Program-made: the position numbers and the translations under genes
The notes under the pieces: generated by a model
What the model saw: only the letters and a program-made list of their open reading frames with translations
Database searches by the model: none
Told to the model about the DNA's origin: nothing
In this document: in pieces, positions 23,196 to 34,610 of the stretch
How positions within the stretch are numbered: the first letter of the stretch is position 1
How the letters are laid out: each line of letters starts with the position of its first letter
Assembly (NCBI GenBank): GCA_009760855.2
Contig: WPIO01000237.1
Span: 1 to 62,000 of the forward strand
Direction: 5' to 3'
Source of the DNA: Cristatella mucedo
Lineage: Eukaryota; Bryozoa; Phylactolaemata; Cristatellidae
Length of the DNA stretch: 62,000 bases

Positions 23196-24329
23196 TCAGA
23201 AGGTAAAATGCATTGACTAGTAATTTACTAGTTCGACTTCTACAAAGAAGTGGCATTTCGGGAGGTTACAAGTCGGTGGATAAAGCTGAGTACCGGGTGC
23301 ATTGTGGTATCCTACATATTGCATTTAATCACCAAATGCATGGACCCGGCTAACTACAGATGCTTGCAATCAGTCAATGTGTCAATCAATCAATCAATAT
23401 CCACCAATGTCCTGGGCATGGCGATTGCTAGCCTTAGAACGAGGCACATGCAAACCAGCTTTTTTTTGGGTCAGTGATTTACTTTCTCTAACCTCCAGGC
23501 TCATAACAACTAGACCATCAATATGATCCTACCGGTCCATTATCAAACCACAGCTGTAAATTCGTGCTTATCTTCTCGGTGCACCAAGCAACAGAGCACT
23601 GGGTTGTAATCCACTGCAAAAAGTGACTAGCATCAATTGCAAACCAAATCCACAGCAAAAAACTAAAAAAATTTGAGTGACTATTGTAAGTGATTGTGAT
23701 AATGTGTACGCGTCCAATTTCATGCCATCGAGCAAGCACGTTCTCATGCAAATGGGCTGAAGAAACACAGGCCAATACTGCAATTTACTTGAATTTGCTG
23801 CAAATCCTCAGAAAATCGGCTCACGAGGCCTTAAGTTGGATTGCATATTGAACTACACTACTGCTCTCAAGTATCCCCTTATAGTTACGTGCCATTGTGC
23901 ATACAAGCTCCTGCAATCGAGTGAAGCGCCCCAGGTGACAAATTAGGGTATTGTCTCGGTCGCTGCAGTGGATTGCATCAGATTGCACGGGAATATAAGA
24001 GCTCTCAATATCTTGTTGGTACACTTGAACGATAGTGTATTTGGAAATGCGATCCAAATTAAAACTTTGCGGTCAAAATGTTTCCTGTAGATTTGCAGTA
24101 CATTCACACAGTATTGCTTGAGAGGACCCTTGACACACAGTACTGCAAAAGCATAAAGCGCACAAATGGGGCACTGGCAGCATGTGCAATCTGTCAGTCA
24201 GTCACATTTGTTCTTATGAGAGCTACTAGCCACGATTTCCAGGAGTCGCATTAACACCACGTAGTTAAAGATCCAAACAAGAGTGTCACTTGGACTCTTT
24301 GTGCCGCGGTGCATACTTAAACTTGCTTG
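23196..24329. other. Unassigned
   Basis: No gene recognised. (CAAT)n lies at 23383-23398. Minus-strand frames at 23518-24057 are short and without motifs. Confidence 0.3.
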
Positions 24330-24632
24330 ACGCCAAGCTGACACCTTATGTCCAGAGTCCAAAACAAATTGAGCAGGCAGGCTTGGCCCAGCATTGTTCG
24401 GTCTCGTTTACTGTTCCTGCTCTCTTGTACGCACAGGGTACTGTCGAACTCGTCATGCGACGTAACTTGCAGAGCATTGACATAGACAAGTTTTTGAAAT
24501 CTGTTTGTGGTGCAGGTCTTCTTGATCTACATTCAGACCTGACCGGCAGCCTCGATCCTCACTGATGAAATGAACATGACACTCAGGAGTGCTCTTGCCA
24601 AGCATGCTCCCGTTCATTCTATCCGTGTACAG
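24330..24632 (+). mobile_element. LINE linker fragment, left part
   Basis: Residues RRNLQSIDIDKFLKSV, then in another frame TLRSALAKHAPVHSI, match the stretch between the endonuclease and reverse-transcriptase domains of L2/CR1 LINEs (usual form: a YN..L...LDKHAP block). The LINE continues after the hAT element at 28390. The 8 bp GTGTACAG at 24625-24632 are the left copy of the hAT target duplication. Confidence 0.7.
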
Positions 24633-25028
24633 CAGGGTTGTCCAACCTTTTTGCATTGGGGGGCCACATTAAAAAAATTTAAAAGGTCTGGGGGCCACAT
24701 GTAAATTGGCGTAGTTGACCGCATCAGAAAATAAGATCGTAATTTAGTATGACTATTACTATTATACTTGATAAATAAACCGCAATGCAATAGTATTTTT
24801 AGCATAATTATAATTTAAAATAATAAATAATACAAATTTAATCATGTGTCATGGAAAATAATTCGATAGATATTATGGCCAATCTTTTACTTTTGGATTT
24901 TTATTTGAATAACATGAAGACAGAAACTTATAAAACTTACAAAATTACATGACAAGGACTCACATAATAGTAATGTCTTCGGATTAATTAAATGCCACAG
25001 GTATTCAATGTCTTCTGCACTGCAGGCA

Positions 25029-27787
25029 TCAATGAGATATTTGGCATTGTTTCTGTTGGCATAAAAAGTCGACATCTGCTGCAACAGTGGATGTGGCAAT
25101 TCTAAGGATTCCTGATAAATGTTCATCTGTGAGAACGGATCGAGTCTTTGTTTTCACATTTTTCAGTCTGGAGAAAAGCTGTTCACAGCAATATGTGCTG
25201 CCAAAAAGTGCAATATACCTGCGAGCATGTTTGGCTAGGTTAGGAAAAGACTATGATGAAACATACTGCTTGTAAAAGGTAACAAGGTCATGCTGATCAT
25301 AAGCAGTTTTTAAATTGCTGTCATTATGAATGTCGATTAGTTCGAGTTGAAATTTATCAGGTGCATCAGAGAGATCGATCTTAAATGGATTACTAATCAT
25401 GTTCATGTCATCCGCATGTTGTTGAAAATCCTGAAACCTCTCTTCGAATTCATCAACAAGTTTGCTAACAAGAGTGAAGTACTTCATATGAGCCAGCGTT
25501 TCAGGCGATCTTGTTGCTAGTGTTGTGAAATGTAACAGTTTCTTCTGATCTAAGTGTTTCCGGAAAAGTTTCAGCTTTTGCACAAACGCGACAACACACT
25601 CATACATTTTATGGACCAGTTGATGCTTACCTTAGAGTTTGACGTTAAGATCTGCAAGATGTTTGGTCATGTCCACCAAAAAAGCCAAGTCATTCAACCA
25701 CTGCTGGTCATCGAGGAAGCCAACATCTTTTCCCTTTTCTGTCATAAATGTTTTTATTTCGTCCCGAAGTGACCAAAACCTGGCTAACGTGTTTGCCCGA
25801 CTTAGCCAACGGACTTGGCAGAAATAAATGTAATGTAATGTAATGTATCTCCGTCAGTAACTCCACAAAGTCATAAAGACCATGTGGGTGTTACGCAGGA
25901 GAGTTTTGTATAGCGCACTCACAGCCTAAGCGGCTTTCGGTACGCATTCGGTAGCCAACAGACTTCGTCTCACGTAACAAAGAGAAAGTGGGCAGCATAG
26001 CAGAGTTAGGAGAGCAGTTGAGGTAGTGAGTAGCATAGAAGTAGCAGTTCAGGACCGCTGAAAAAGATGTGCCATAGTCGGCAGTTGGAGAGTAGGTGTC
26101 GTTGCGTAAGAATTGTGGAAGCGAGTTCCACAGTCTAGGACCTGCAGAGCTAAAGCTTCTGTCGCCAACTGTCTTTAAGCGGAGGAATGGGACAGCTAAT
26201 TTATTGTCCACACAGGACCTGAGGGCGCGAACAGGCTGAAACTGATGCAGCAGTTCAGCTAGGTATGAAGGAGTCAAGCCGTGGCTGGCCTTGTGGGTCA
26301 GCATAAGAACTTTGCTCTGTATCCTTTGCTCAACCGGCAACCATCCTAACTCTTCCAGCAAAGGTGACACGTGCTCAAACCGCTGGGACTTGAAGACCAG
26401 CCTTGCAGCCATATTCATAGTCCGCTGTAGTGGCAAAATAGCTTTCTTTGGTAGCCCAGCCAAAAGGGAATTACAATAGTCAAGCCGAGACAGAACTAAA
26501 GAGCTAGTTAAATTTTTGACAAGCCACTGTGGGAGACAGCTTCTAATCTTGGATAGGGATCGGATGTGATTGCTAGCTGTAGAGGCAGTCTTCTGAATGA
26601 AGCTTTTGAAATTGAGGCAGCTGTTGAACACGACACCTAGATTACGAGCACGTGGTGATGGTCGCACAATAGCATCACCAATTAGAACAGCAAAGCCTTT
26701 TAATCCAGCCACACGCTTAGGGTGTCCTATGAGAAGAAGTTCGGTTTTATCATCATTTAATTTCAGGAAGTTTTCCGACATCCAGGATCGAATATCGGCA
26801 AGGCAAGCATTCAGTTTCTCAGTTGCCTCAGCAGATTCCGACGGTTTAAATGACAAATACAACTGAGTATCGTCAACATCACAATGATCTGATCCCAACT
26901 CTTCAAAGAAAGCCTGAAATAAATTGTCTGTGGTTTAGCGCACGAGACCTTATCACATTGACTGTTGAAACTACATTGTCCATTACATGTTGCATGCTCA
27001 TTACCTTTGGACATAGCTGTTCTTGGTGGATGATGCAGTGATGACTGACAATTTTGTGAGGTACTGATTTTACCATTAAAGATACAAATCCACTGTGTCT
27101 ACCTGTCATTAAAGGGGCTCCGTCTGTGGTTAAAGCAATTAACTTCGTTTCAGGAAGATTAAATTTTGTGAGGACCCTCTTGACCTAATCCAAAATATCC
27201 CTCCCCGTTGTAGTGCCTTTCATTGAACATATATCCAACAGTTCTTCGATAATGACGAACTTTCCTGTTACTCCGCGTACAAGCACCGACAGTTGAACCG
27301 TATCGCTATTGTCCGTGCTTTCGTCGAGCGCAAGAGAATAAAATTCGCATTCAGCAAGTCTTTTAGTGAAACTTTCTTCTATGTTGGATGCGAGCTCGTC
27401 AACTCTTCTCGCAACCGTTTGATGAGAAAGAATGACTTTCTCTACTTCTGACTTCTTTTCTGGACAGACCACACCAGTTAACAGCCTGTGGCATTCCTTA
27501 ACAAATTCACCATTGGAAAATGTTTTCCCTCGCTTAGCTATAGCTGTAGCTATTAGAAAACTTACTTTGGTTGAAGCCTCAGACTTGTTTCTTACTGCTG
27601 TAAACAATGACTTCTGTCCGATGACGCTCTGTTTCAACGAGTTCACGCGATCAATTCGAAGTTGACCAGTCAGGCTGTTGTACCTGTCGCCATGCTTTGT
27701 TGAAAAATGTCGCTTAACATTGTACTCCTTTGCAACGGCAATTGTTTCTTGGCATATTGGGCATATTATCCTACCGAAGCGTTCCAT
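25029..27787 (-). pseudogene. hAT transposase, ZBED5/GTF2IRD2-like type
   Basis: Cuts and pastes the element through its TIRs. The N-terminus has a zinc-finger pattern (CPICQETIAVAKEYNVKRHF..KH). The catalytic core shows LALDESTDNSD with the first Asp, then TTDGAPLMTGRHSG with the second, then HCIIHQEQLC (the usual C/H region), LNHRQF, and RWLSR at about 25.8 kb. The C-terminus has the hAT dimerisation region (CCEQLFSRLKNVKTKTRS then LTDEHL), ending at a stop at 25029-25031. Defects are an in-frame TAG at 27187-27185, a frameshift near 26915, a LINE-B insertion at 25829-26880 between HCDV and QVRWLSR, and at least one shift near 25255. I recognise the layout from vertebrate ZBED5, FAM200 and GTF2IRD2-like proteins. 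The gene cannot make functional protein. Confidence 0.9.
25829..26880 (-). mobile_element. LINE-B copy inserted in the hAT transposase
   Basis: 5'-truncated L2/CR1-type LINE with a long open frame (25891-26898) that contains DDTQLYLSFKPSESAEATEK, FLKLNDDKTELLLIG, ARNLGVVFNSCLNF, LSRLDYCNSLLAGLPK and WLPVEQRIQSKVL. The 3' end is AATGTAATGTAATGT-like, a pentamer tail different from the (ATT)n of LINE-A. Cut points fall in the hAT coding sequence on both sides. The copy is very close in sequence to the one at 28706-29880. Confidence 0.9.
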
Positions 27788-28389
27788 TACAAAATAGTCT
27801 ACAGTCCAAGATGATTTGAAAAGTCTTCCTTCTGCGTCAATTTTTTGTTTTGGCTAGTACTCACATTCGCCGCCATTTTTCTGTGTGAAATAAAAAACAG
27901 ATCAGTTACGAATTGATTAATTTATATTTTATCACAGCAATATCTTAGTATTATTAAGTAAGTTGAGCAGTACGCGTTTTTTGAAAAACCTATCTGACTG
28001 ATTCCAGTTCATGCAGCAGCAGCTGAGAAACGGCTCTTTTTTCTATCCACAGTGTGAAACAGTTAATTCCGCTTGCAGAAGCGTTATAAATGTGATCGTA
28101 AGGGCGCAGCTGTAGCACAAATATATGACCCGTTCACGCCAAAATGTTCATATGAAGGCTAGTACTATCGATTTTTTTACCTTCACGCGAAAATAGCCAT
28201 TCGGACAACTTCACGCTTCACACGCGCGTGAAGTATATCACAACGCCTTATATCGCCGTTTGTAATGATTACAAATTAACGAAAAACATTGAGTGACTAA
28301 TATTGGGATAACGTTGCGGGCCGCTTAGAAGACCTCGGCGGGCCGGGTTGTGGCCCGCGGGCCACGTGTTGGACACCCCTGGTGTACAG

Positions 28390-28620
28390 AGTCGCAAAGA
28401 TTCCTTTCAATTTGCAAACAAACTCCTAAAGATGCACCGGGTTAAGCACAGGCCTGAACGTCGTTTCAAGAAATCGGGGTCTGATGCAGATCTAGTCAAT
28501 TTCAAAGACTTCCTTCGAGTTTACACCCGGAAGCTTAAAAAAGCCAGGGCTAATTTTTTCACTCGAAAGTTGAATTCCTGCCAGTCGGACCCTAAGCAGA
28601 TTTATAAGACAGTATGTGCG
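28390..28620 (+). mobile_element. LINE linker fragment, right part
   Basis: Continuation of the LINE interrupted by hAT. Residues RPERRFKKSGSDADLVNF, LKKARANFFTRKLNSCQSD and PKQIYKTV are the conserved linker before the reverse-transcriptase fingers. Homology ends about 28620, after which a GT-rich stretch follows. Confidence 0.75.
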
Positions 28621-28705
28621 CGTGTGCAAATGCGTGTGCGTGAGTGTGTGCGTATGTACGCAGCAGCTGGCAAAGTGAGCCCTTGGCTGTTATAAGTTTT
28701 GCTAT

Positions 28706-29880
28706 GACTAATGTAATGTTGTGTATCTCCGTCTGTAACTCCACAAAGTCATAAAGACCATGTGGGTGTTACGCAGGAGAGTTTTGTATAGCGCACTCAC
28801 AGCCTAAGCGGCTTTCGGTACGCATTCGGTAGCCAACAGACTTCGTCTCACGTAACAAAGAGAAAGTGGGCAGCATAGCAGAGTTAGGAGAGCAGTTGAG
28901 GTAGTGAGTAGCATAGAAGTAGCAGTTCAGGACCGCTGAAAAAGATGTGCCATAGTCGGCAGTTGGAGAGTAGGTGTCGTTGCGTAAGAATTGTGGAAGC
29001 GAGTTCCACAGTCTAGGACCTGCAGAGCTAAAGCTTCTGTCGCCAACTGTCTTTAAGCGGAGGAATGGGACAGCTAATTTATTGTCCACACAGGACCTGA
29101 GGGCACGAACAGGCTGAAACTGTTGCAGCAGTTCAGCTAGGTACGAAGGAGCCAAGCCGTGGTGGGGGGTCAGCGTAAGAACTTTGCTCTGTATCCTTTG
29201 CTCAACCGGCAACCATCCTAGCTGTTTCAGCAAAGGAGACACGTGGTCAAACAGCTGGGACTTGAAGACTAGCCTTGCAGCCATATTCATAGTCCGCTGT
29301 AGTGGCAAAATAGCTTTCTTTGGTAGCCCAGCCAAAAGGGAATTACAATAATCAAGCCGAGACAGAACTAAAGAGCTAGTTAAATTTTTGACAAGCCACT
29401 GTGGGAGACAGCTTCTAATCTTGGATAGGGATCGGATGTGATGGCTAGATGTAGAGGCAGTCTTCTGAATGAAGCTTTTGAAATTGAGGCAGCTGTTGAA
29501 CACGACACCTAGATTACGAGCACGTGGTGAAGGTCGCACAATAGCATCGCCTATTGGAACAGCAAAGCCTTTTAATCCAGCCACACGCTTAGGGTGTCCT
29601 ATGAGAAGAAGTTCGGTTTTATCGTCATTTAGTTTCAGGAAGTTTTCCGACATCCAGGATCGAATATCGGCAAGGCAAGCATGCAGTTTCTCAGTTGCCT
29701 CAGCAGATTCCGACGGTTTGAATGACAAATACAACTGAGTATCGTCTGCATAGAAGTGATATCCTATTCCATGGGCCTTAATCACTTTTCCCAGAGGTTG
29801 AGTTTACATGGAGAACAACAAGGGACCGAGTACAGACCCTTGAGGGACTCCACAGGTGGCGTTTCTCGTGTGTGAGACAA
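28706..29880 (-). mobile_element. LINE-B second copy
   Basis: Minus-strand copy with the same 3' end (AATGTAATGTTGTGTATCTC) and an open frame of 338 codons (28769-29785). It extends further 5' than the copy in the hAT, reaching GVPQGSVLGP near 29.84 kb, where a stop (TAG) follows the LLFSM residues. It includes the catalytic HFYADDTQLYLSF. It differs from the copy at 25829 by scattered substitutions and a small deletion near 29160 that removes part of LTHKASHGL. The small divergence indicates recent activity. Confidence 0.9.
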
Positions 29881-30308
29881 ACCCCTACATGACACGGATT
29901 GAACATGATCAGACAAGATAGCTTTGAACATTGTCTGATATGCTGATTTAGTTGGTTAATCGTCTTGCGCACTGAATAGATTAATGCAGCATATGTGTTC
30001 TGGTTACCAAGGGAACTCTCGATGGGATGTAAAAGGTATGTGTCTCCCTTGCACGGACTGAATAGTATCGAGCTCTCAGAAGAAGGCCCGCCGGTAGGTA
30101 TCGACCTATGGTGACATCGCACCTTATGCTAAGCAGGTCCAGGTTAAGCAGGTTGTAGCTTGTCAGAGAACTGCTCATAAATAGTCACAGCGAAGATAGC
30201 AGCGGAATACCTGAAGGTAGCACGGAGAAATTAGGTAAAGGTCCACACCTCGCTAGGAGTCGCCCGAGGCCGCTCTCTAGCGTGTGGAAGTACACCATGC
30301 GTAAAGGC
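29881..30308. other. Unassigned
   Basis: No gene or repeat recognised. It lies between LINE-B and the left LTR. Confidence 0.3.
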
Positions 30309-30956
30309 TGTAGTTTGTTCGCACAGCAGAGAGCCAGCCGATGCCCAACACCGACAGTCTATTCCCATCGCACCTAGATCCAGAGCGCACGGCTCCCCTC
30401 AGCCCCTGCCCTCGCACGACTCCCCTCCCCTGGTCGACTCCGATGACTCAACGACCACAACTGTGCACCGGCCGACCCTGATGGTGAATCCACCATCTGG
30501 CCACCAGCTGGTCCATGCCACATCAAAGGCGGACCACAGCAGTGCACTGGCCGACCCTGATGGTGAATCCACCATCTGGCCACCAGCTGGTTACCGGCCT
30601 GTGTCCATACCACATCACAGGCGGACCACAGCAGTGCACCGGCCGACCCTGATGGTGAATCCACCATCTGGCCACCAGCTGGTTACCGGCCTGTGTCCAT
30701 ACCACATCACAGGCGGACCACAGCTGTGCACCGGCCCCTCTCGGGGGTGCTTCTAACAGCTCACTAGTGGCTTATCAGAGGAGCCTGTATACAATACACA
30801 CATACGAACTACACGCTCCCTTGAACTTACGGTCACAAGTCAGGAGCCGGCATACAATACTTACATGCATACGTACATACAAACTACACGCTCCCTTGAC
30901 ATTAAGGTCACAAGTTTGCAGCAACAACACATGTAGCTGCAAGGTACAGAGCAGCA
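30309..30956 (-). repeat. LTR (3' LTR in element sense)
   Basis: Begins TGTAGTTTGTTCGCACAGC on the plus strand and ends GCAGCA, giving TG...CA ends. It contains three tandem units of about 77-92 bp (30463-30717), each with CCGACCCTGATGGTGAATCC, and near the right end two copies of a motif with ACTACACGCTCCCTTGA. The long open frames across it on both strands are products of the tandem array. Confidence 0.85.
30463..30717. repeat. Minisatellite inside the LTR, three units
   Basis: Three tandem units starting GTGCAC(C/T)GGCCGACCC. The first unit is shorter and lacks the TACCGGCCTGTGTCCATA insert. The partner LTR has only two units (34765-34930), so copy number changed after or during insertion. 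Confidence 0.9.
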
Positions 30957-30966
30957 ATGAGCAAGC

Positions 30967-31975
30967 TTATTCGGTCAGGACATAGTAGTCGTACCGGCGG
31001 GGAAGTGTCACCGCACGCCTGGGTCGCTGTACTGGTTCAGCTCTGTAACCTTCAGGTGCAGGGGGCGCCTCTTCCTGCCCTGGTACGAGACGCAAGTCGG
31101 ACACGTGGCGACGCACACTGTCGATCTCGATTCCCACGCCCTGGCCCTCAGTGGTCACCGTGCCCTCGGGCCAATCGGTCGTGCAATGAGCGCCGGCAGG
31201 CTTCACAAAGACTCGCTGGCCGACCGCATATTGAGCAGTCCTTGGGCCCTGATCTGTCTGTGGGCTGAAGAGGGGGCTTTTCCACTCATAGGAGAACAGC
31301 CTTCTGCAGGGCACCGATTCCTCGTGCAACCCGGCTGTTGGCGAGATGTTGTACCAATACACCATCATCAGGACGTCCTTGCCCATGCGAGCCGCCATTC
31401 CCTTGATGGTCCTGTGATTTCGCTCAACGATGCCGTTGCCGGAGGGTTAATAGGCGCAACGGTATATGGGCTCCACGCCCCAGCGGTCGCAAAGACTGCG
31501 AAGAGCTGTTGAGCGAAAACACGCACCGTTGCCCATGAGCAGCTGCTGCGGAGGGCCACGTTCCCTAAAAACTTCGGCCAGATTTTGAACCAAAGAGTTT
31601 TCTCCCTCGTCGGGTATTCGCCTCCAAATAGCAAAACGGCTCGGTCCACAATCTACCACGGTCAGATATTTTTGGCCCTTGAAATGCAGTACGTCGCAGG
31701 CCAGGCGCTGCCAATTCTCGCTTACATCCAGCACGCCTGCACTCCAAGCGACTGGTGCAGGATCGATCGACTTGCAACGAGGGCAAGCCTTCACGACGGC
31801 TTCAACGTCCTTCGGCCGGATAGTAGCTTTCGGGTGGCACATTCTGGCAAGGTACAGTGTCCTGTCAACTCCAAAGTGGGGAAGGCTGTGTAAACTCTTT
31901 AGGTCGACGCTGACCGCCGGCGAAGACGCCTGCTCTGGAACAGCGAGACAGCTTACATTCGCCCTCATCCATTTC
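30967..31975 (-). pseudogene. Retrotransposon integrase
   Basis: Integrates element DNA into the host chromosome. The N-terminal zinc-binding region has histidines in LHSLPHFGVDRTL and cysteines in CPRC. The catalytic core starts LACDVLHFKG with the first Asp. The block that should hold the second Asp reads LLMGNGACF, so that Asp is replaced by Gly. The Glu is in GIVERNHR. The C-terminal domain carries YAVGQRVFVKPAGAHC and ends at a stop at 30967-30969. A TAA interrupts the core after IYRCAY at about 31447. Loss of the middle acidic residue and the stop make it inactive. Confidence 0.85.
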
Positions 31976-32052
31976 TGAGCGACGCGGGTCAGCTGGTCGG
32001 CTTTATTGTTGGATGATCACACCAGGACTACGGAAGCCTTCAGTCCACACTC

Positions 32053-33582
32053 TTACACCGTGTCGGCTATCAGTGCTAGCCTGCGTTTGATAAGCGCCTC
32101 TCCCATGCCGTGGGCTCGTACAGGCTTATCTCCAGCCAGCAGTGACTGTAGCCATCCGTGAACAGTTGCTGAATCTGTCCGAATCTCCACTTGCCGTAAT
32201 GAGCAAGCCATGGCCAGATTGATTCCCTTGATGATAGCCTCCAGCTCAGCAAGATTGATGTGGGCTACGTCGTCAGCTTTTCGCAGCCAGGAGGCATCCT
32301 CGACGATTCTTCCTCCTATATCCAGGCATGTGCCGATAGCAAGGCTGCTGGCATCACACCAGAGGATGCCACTATCCAGATTCGGCACATTCCAAATGCC
32401 TGAGACTGGATCGTCGGCATGCAATCGCTGCATCAATTCACTTGCCATGGCTATGACATTTTCACCAACAACTGAGTCCCAACCGACATCGCCAGCGGCT
32501 CGCTTTAAGTAACTGCAGGCCGGGCAAAGCCAGCCTACAATTGGGAAATGCCCGATCAGCTGCCTGCACCACGAAAACAGCTGGCGTCGCGATGGGGCGT
32601 TGGGCAATGCGCTCACCACGTTATCGCGGCGCCAACGAAGCACCTCACCTTCCTTTGGCCTGCATACTCGAAGGCCAAGGACCCTTCCGCCAACGAGGCT
32701 TCCCGGCCGCTTAGCCTCCAAACCAAATGTTCGTAGCAAGTCGATCACCTCACCATTCGAGACGACGCTGTTGTTGACAACAATATCGTCGGCAAGCGAA
32801 TCGGTACCAGTACGAACTCGCTCATCCAGGGAGAGAACCTTTGTCAGAATCGCGGTCATTATTTTCGGGGTGACATTAAGTCCGAAACCTAGCCGTGTGA
32901 GGCAGTACCGACGTCCTTTGTACTCCACGACCTGATATTGCCAGAGAGCTGGATCAACATACACCTGCAGGTATGCTTTTCGCAGGTCAATTATGCTCAC
33001 GCTCTCACCCAGCCGTCGCCACGCTCTGAGCTTAGTGCTACACACATCGCCACCAGCCATGCGACTCGAGATAAACTGATTAAGTTCTCGGTAGTCCATC
33101 ACGGGCCTCACTTTGCCCTTACTTGCCTATACGACGGCCATTAGAGGGATCATGCCACCACAATGACTAGCGAACGGCTGCAACCAGCCTTCCTTGATCC
33201 ACTCTTCCACCTCCTTTTCGTAGTCGGCACGAATTTCCTCTCCGACATGATATGAAGCGATATGGTTCGTTAATTGGGGGACGACACAACGATTCGTCCA
33301 CTCCCACTTGACTGACCAGCGCCCCTGATGGAATACTGCCTTAAAGTCCTTGTCCTCAATCAGTACGTGAGCGGCCAACGACGCTACAGCACGTTTGAAA
33401 CTAGGAGACGCTACTACTGCTGCCTCGGAACGGTGTGCTGGCTCTGGAACTCCCCTTTGGCACATGAACTTAACATGACCAGCGGAAGGACCGATAATCA
33501 CGCCGCCTAGTAGTTCAATGGCATCCATACCGAGTAGTAACCCGAAACCAGGAAGAAAATCGGACACAAGGCAGTCCAGCAA
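32053..33582 (-). pseudogene. Retrotransposon reverse transcriptase and RNase H
   Basis: Copies element RNA into DNA. From the 5' side: LLGMDAIELLGGV ends the protease, IKEGWLQPFASHCGGM leads into the RT, then an in-frame TAG near 33127, then RPVMDYRELN. IIDLRKAYLQV carries the first catalytic Asp and LTRLGFGLNVTPKIM follows. DSLADDIVV keeps the Asp pair of the usual YVDD motif although Tyr-Val became Leu-Ala. RNase H follows with GILWCDASSLAIG, HINLAELEAI and IRTDSATVHGWL, so its acidic residues are present. The frame stops at 32053 (TAA) before the integrase. The RNase H resembles the type with a W-L-R-K insertion seen in some invertebrate Metaviridae. Confidence 0.85.
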
Positions 33583-33599
33583 TATGGTTCGTCCTCAGA

Positions 33600-33800
33600 G
33601 GGCTACCGTAGCGACGTACGTGGATTTTCAGACAGCCGTGGCTCCATTCATCATCACGACCTCCTTGCACGCTCGCCTCACCCTCGCAGGGTTCGCAAGC
33701 GTCGCCGAAATGATGGACCTCGAGCACCCAGTATCCACGAGCGCAGACGCCTCGGAGTTTTCGATGAGGACACGTACCAAAGGAAGGCGTGCCATAACGG
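33600..33800 (-). pseudogene. Retrotransposon aspartic protease
   Basis: Processes the gag-pol polyprotein. The minus-strand frame reads LVRVLIENSEASALVDTGCS and then RSIISATL. The catalytic Asp-Thr-Gly is at 33735-33727. It is out of frame with the longer open frame that overlaps it (33515-33964), so a frameshift separates it from its neighbours. Its C-terminal part (LLGMDAIELLGG) is in the RT frame at about 33520. Confidence 0.75.
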
Positions 33801-33836
33801 AGGGGAAAGCACAGGCACAGTAATGCGTGCTCTCCC

Positions 33837-34570
33837 CTACTTATTTTTTGGCCAGTTTGGTACGATGGCCCGATCCGAGCAGTTAGCAGCGAGATGTTGA
33901 ATGTTGCGACAGACGTAGCAATGTCTCCCGCAACCACGGGGCGCCGCTTTAGAAGGACAATCACGGCTTAAGTGCTCGATAGCCTTGCACAGGAAACACA
34001 CAACATCTCTGTTAGTCGGTGCCTGGGGAGGCCATACCGAACGAGAACCGGATGTGAAGCAACTTTCTGCCGCCTTCGGAATGCTGACGCTCGCCTTTAC
34101 AATGATGCGAGCCTTCTCGACAAGAACATCCGCAGGCATTTCGGCGAGGTTGCATGAGGCTTGGAGGTGCCTCTTTGCGGCCCTCCGGCAGCCCTGCGAT
34201 AAAGGCGCATTTGACAAAATCACTGGTCACTAGCCTAGCCAGCCGATTTAAGTCCGCCCAAAAGCCATCTACATTTTCACCTTCAGCAAGGCGACGCGAG
34301 GCGAATTCCTCGTAGGCATCGGAGCGATTCGGCGAGAATGCTGCCAGCAGCGATTTTCTTACCGTGGCGTAGTCTTCTTAGCCGCCTCGGGGACGCCATC
34401 GTAGACGGTATATGCCACAGGTGTTAGGAATAGCGGTAGGAAATCTTGCAAGTCATCAACTCCCTGCATCTTGGCCAAATTTTGTGAACCGATTTAGCCA
34501 TTCAGCGAAGTCTCCGCTGCCGTCGAATTGAGAAATTTTTGCTTCCATCAGTTGTACTTTCCGACTCATC
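33837..34570 (-). pseudogene. Retrotransposon gag with two zinc knuckles
   Basis: Structural nucleocapsid protein. A start at about 34570 gives MSRKVQLMEAKISQFDGSGD, followed by the capsid-like region with EWLNRFTKF. A stop near 34456 and frame changes follow. The capsid region continues with YEEFASRRLAEGENVDGFW near 34.28 kb. Two CCHC knuckles close it: CFLCKAIEHLSRDC (33998-33957) and CYVCRNIQHLAANC (33920-33879), the RNA-binding signature of retroelement gag. Broken by at least two frameshifts. Confidence 0.85.
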
Positions 34571-34610
34571 TTTATATAGACCGCACAGTTGCTCCCACCG
34601 AGAAATAGCT

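Larger units (their letters stand above)
24633..28381 (-). mobile_element. hAT DNA transposon, complete ends, 8-bp target duplication
   Basis: Bounded by terminal inverted repeats: CAGGGTTGTCCAACC from 24633, and at the right CAGGGGTGTCCAACAC read inward on the minus strand, ending at 28381. Both TIRs contain the GGCCAC word common in animal hAT elements. It is flanked by a perfect 8-bp direct repeat GTGTACAG (24625-24632 and 28382-28389), the hallmark of hAT insertion. The element is 3.75 kb and includes a 1.05-kb younger LINE. It carries one transposase gene on the minus strand. Intact ends plus an identical duplication point to a fairly recent insertion. Confidence 0.95.

Noticed and set aside
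25891-26898. 335-codon open frame as a host gene
   Set aside because: It is a LINE-B reverse-transcriptase fragment inserted in a transposase, with a second copy at 28769-29785.
30374-30756. Open frames of about 97 codons inside the LTR on both strands
   Set aside because: Products of the GC-rich tandem units. The same frames reappear in the other LTR.
32053-33111. Pao/BEL or copia classification of the LTR element
   Set aside because: RT precedes RNase H and integrase, which excludes the copia order, and the MDYRELN block is of the Ty3 type. The clade remains open.
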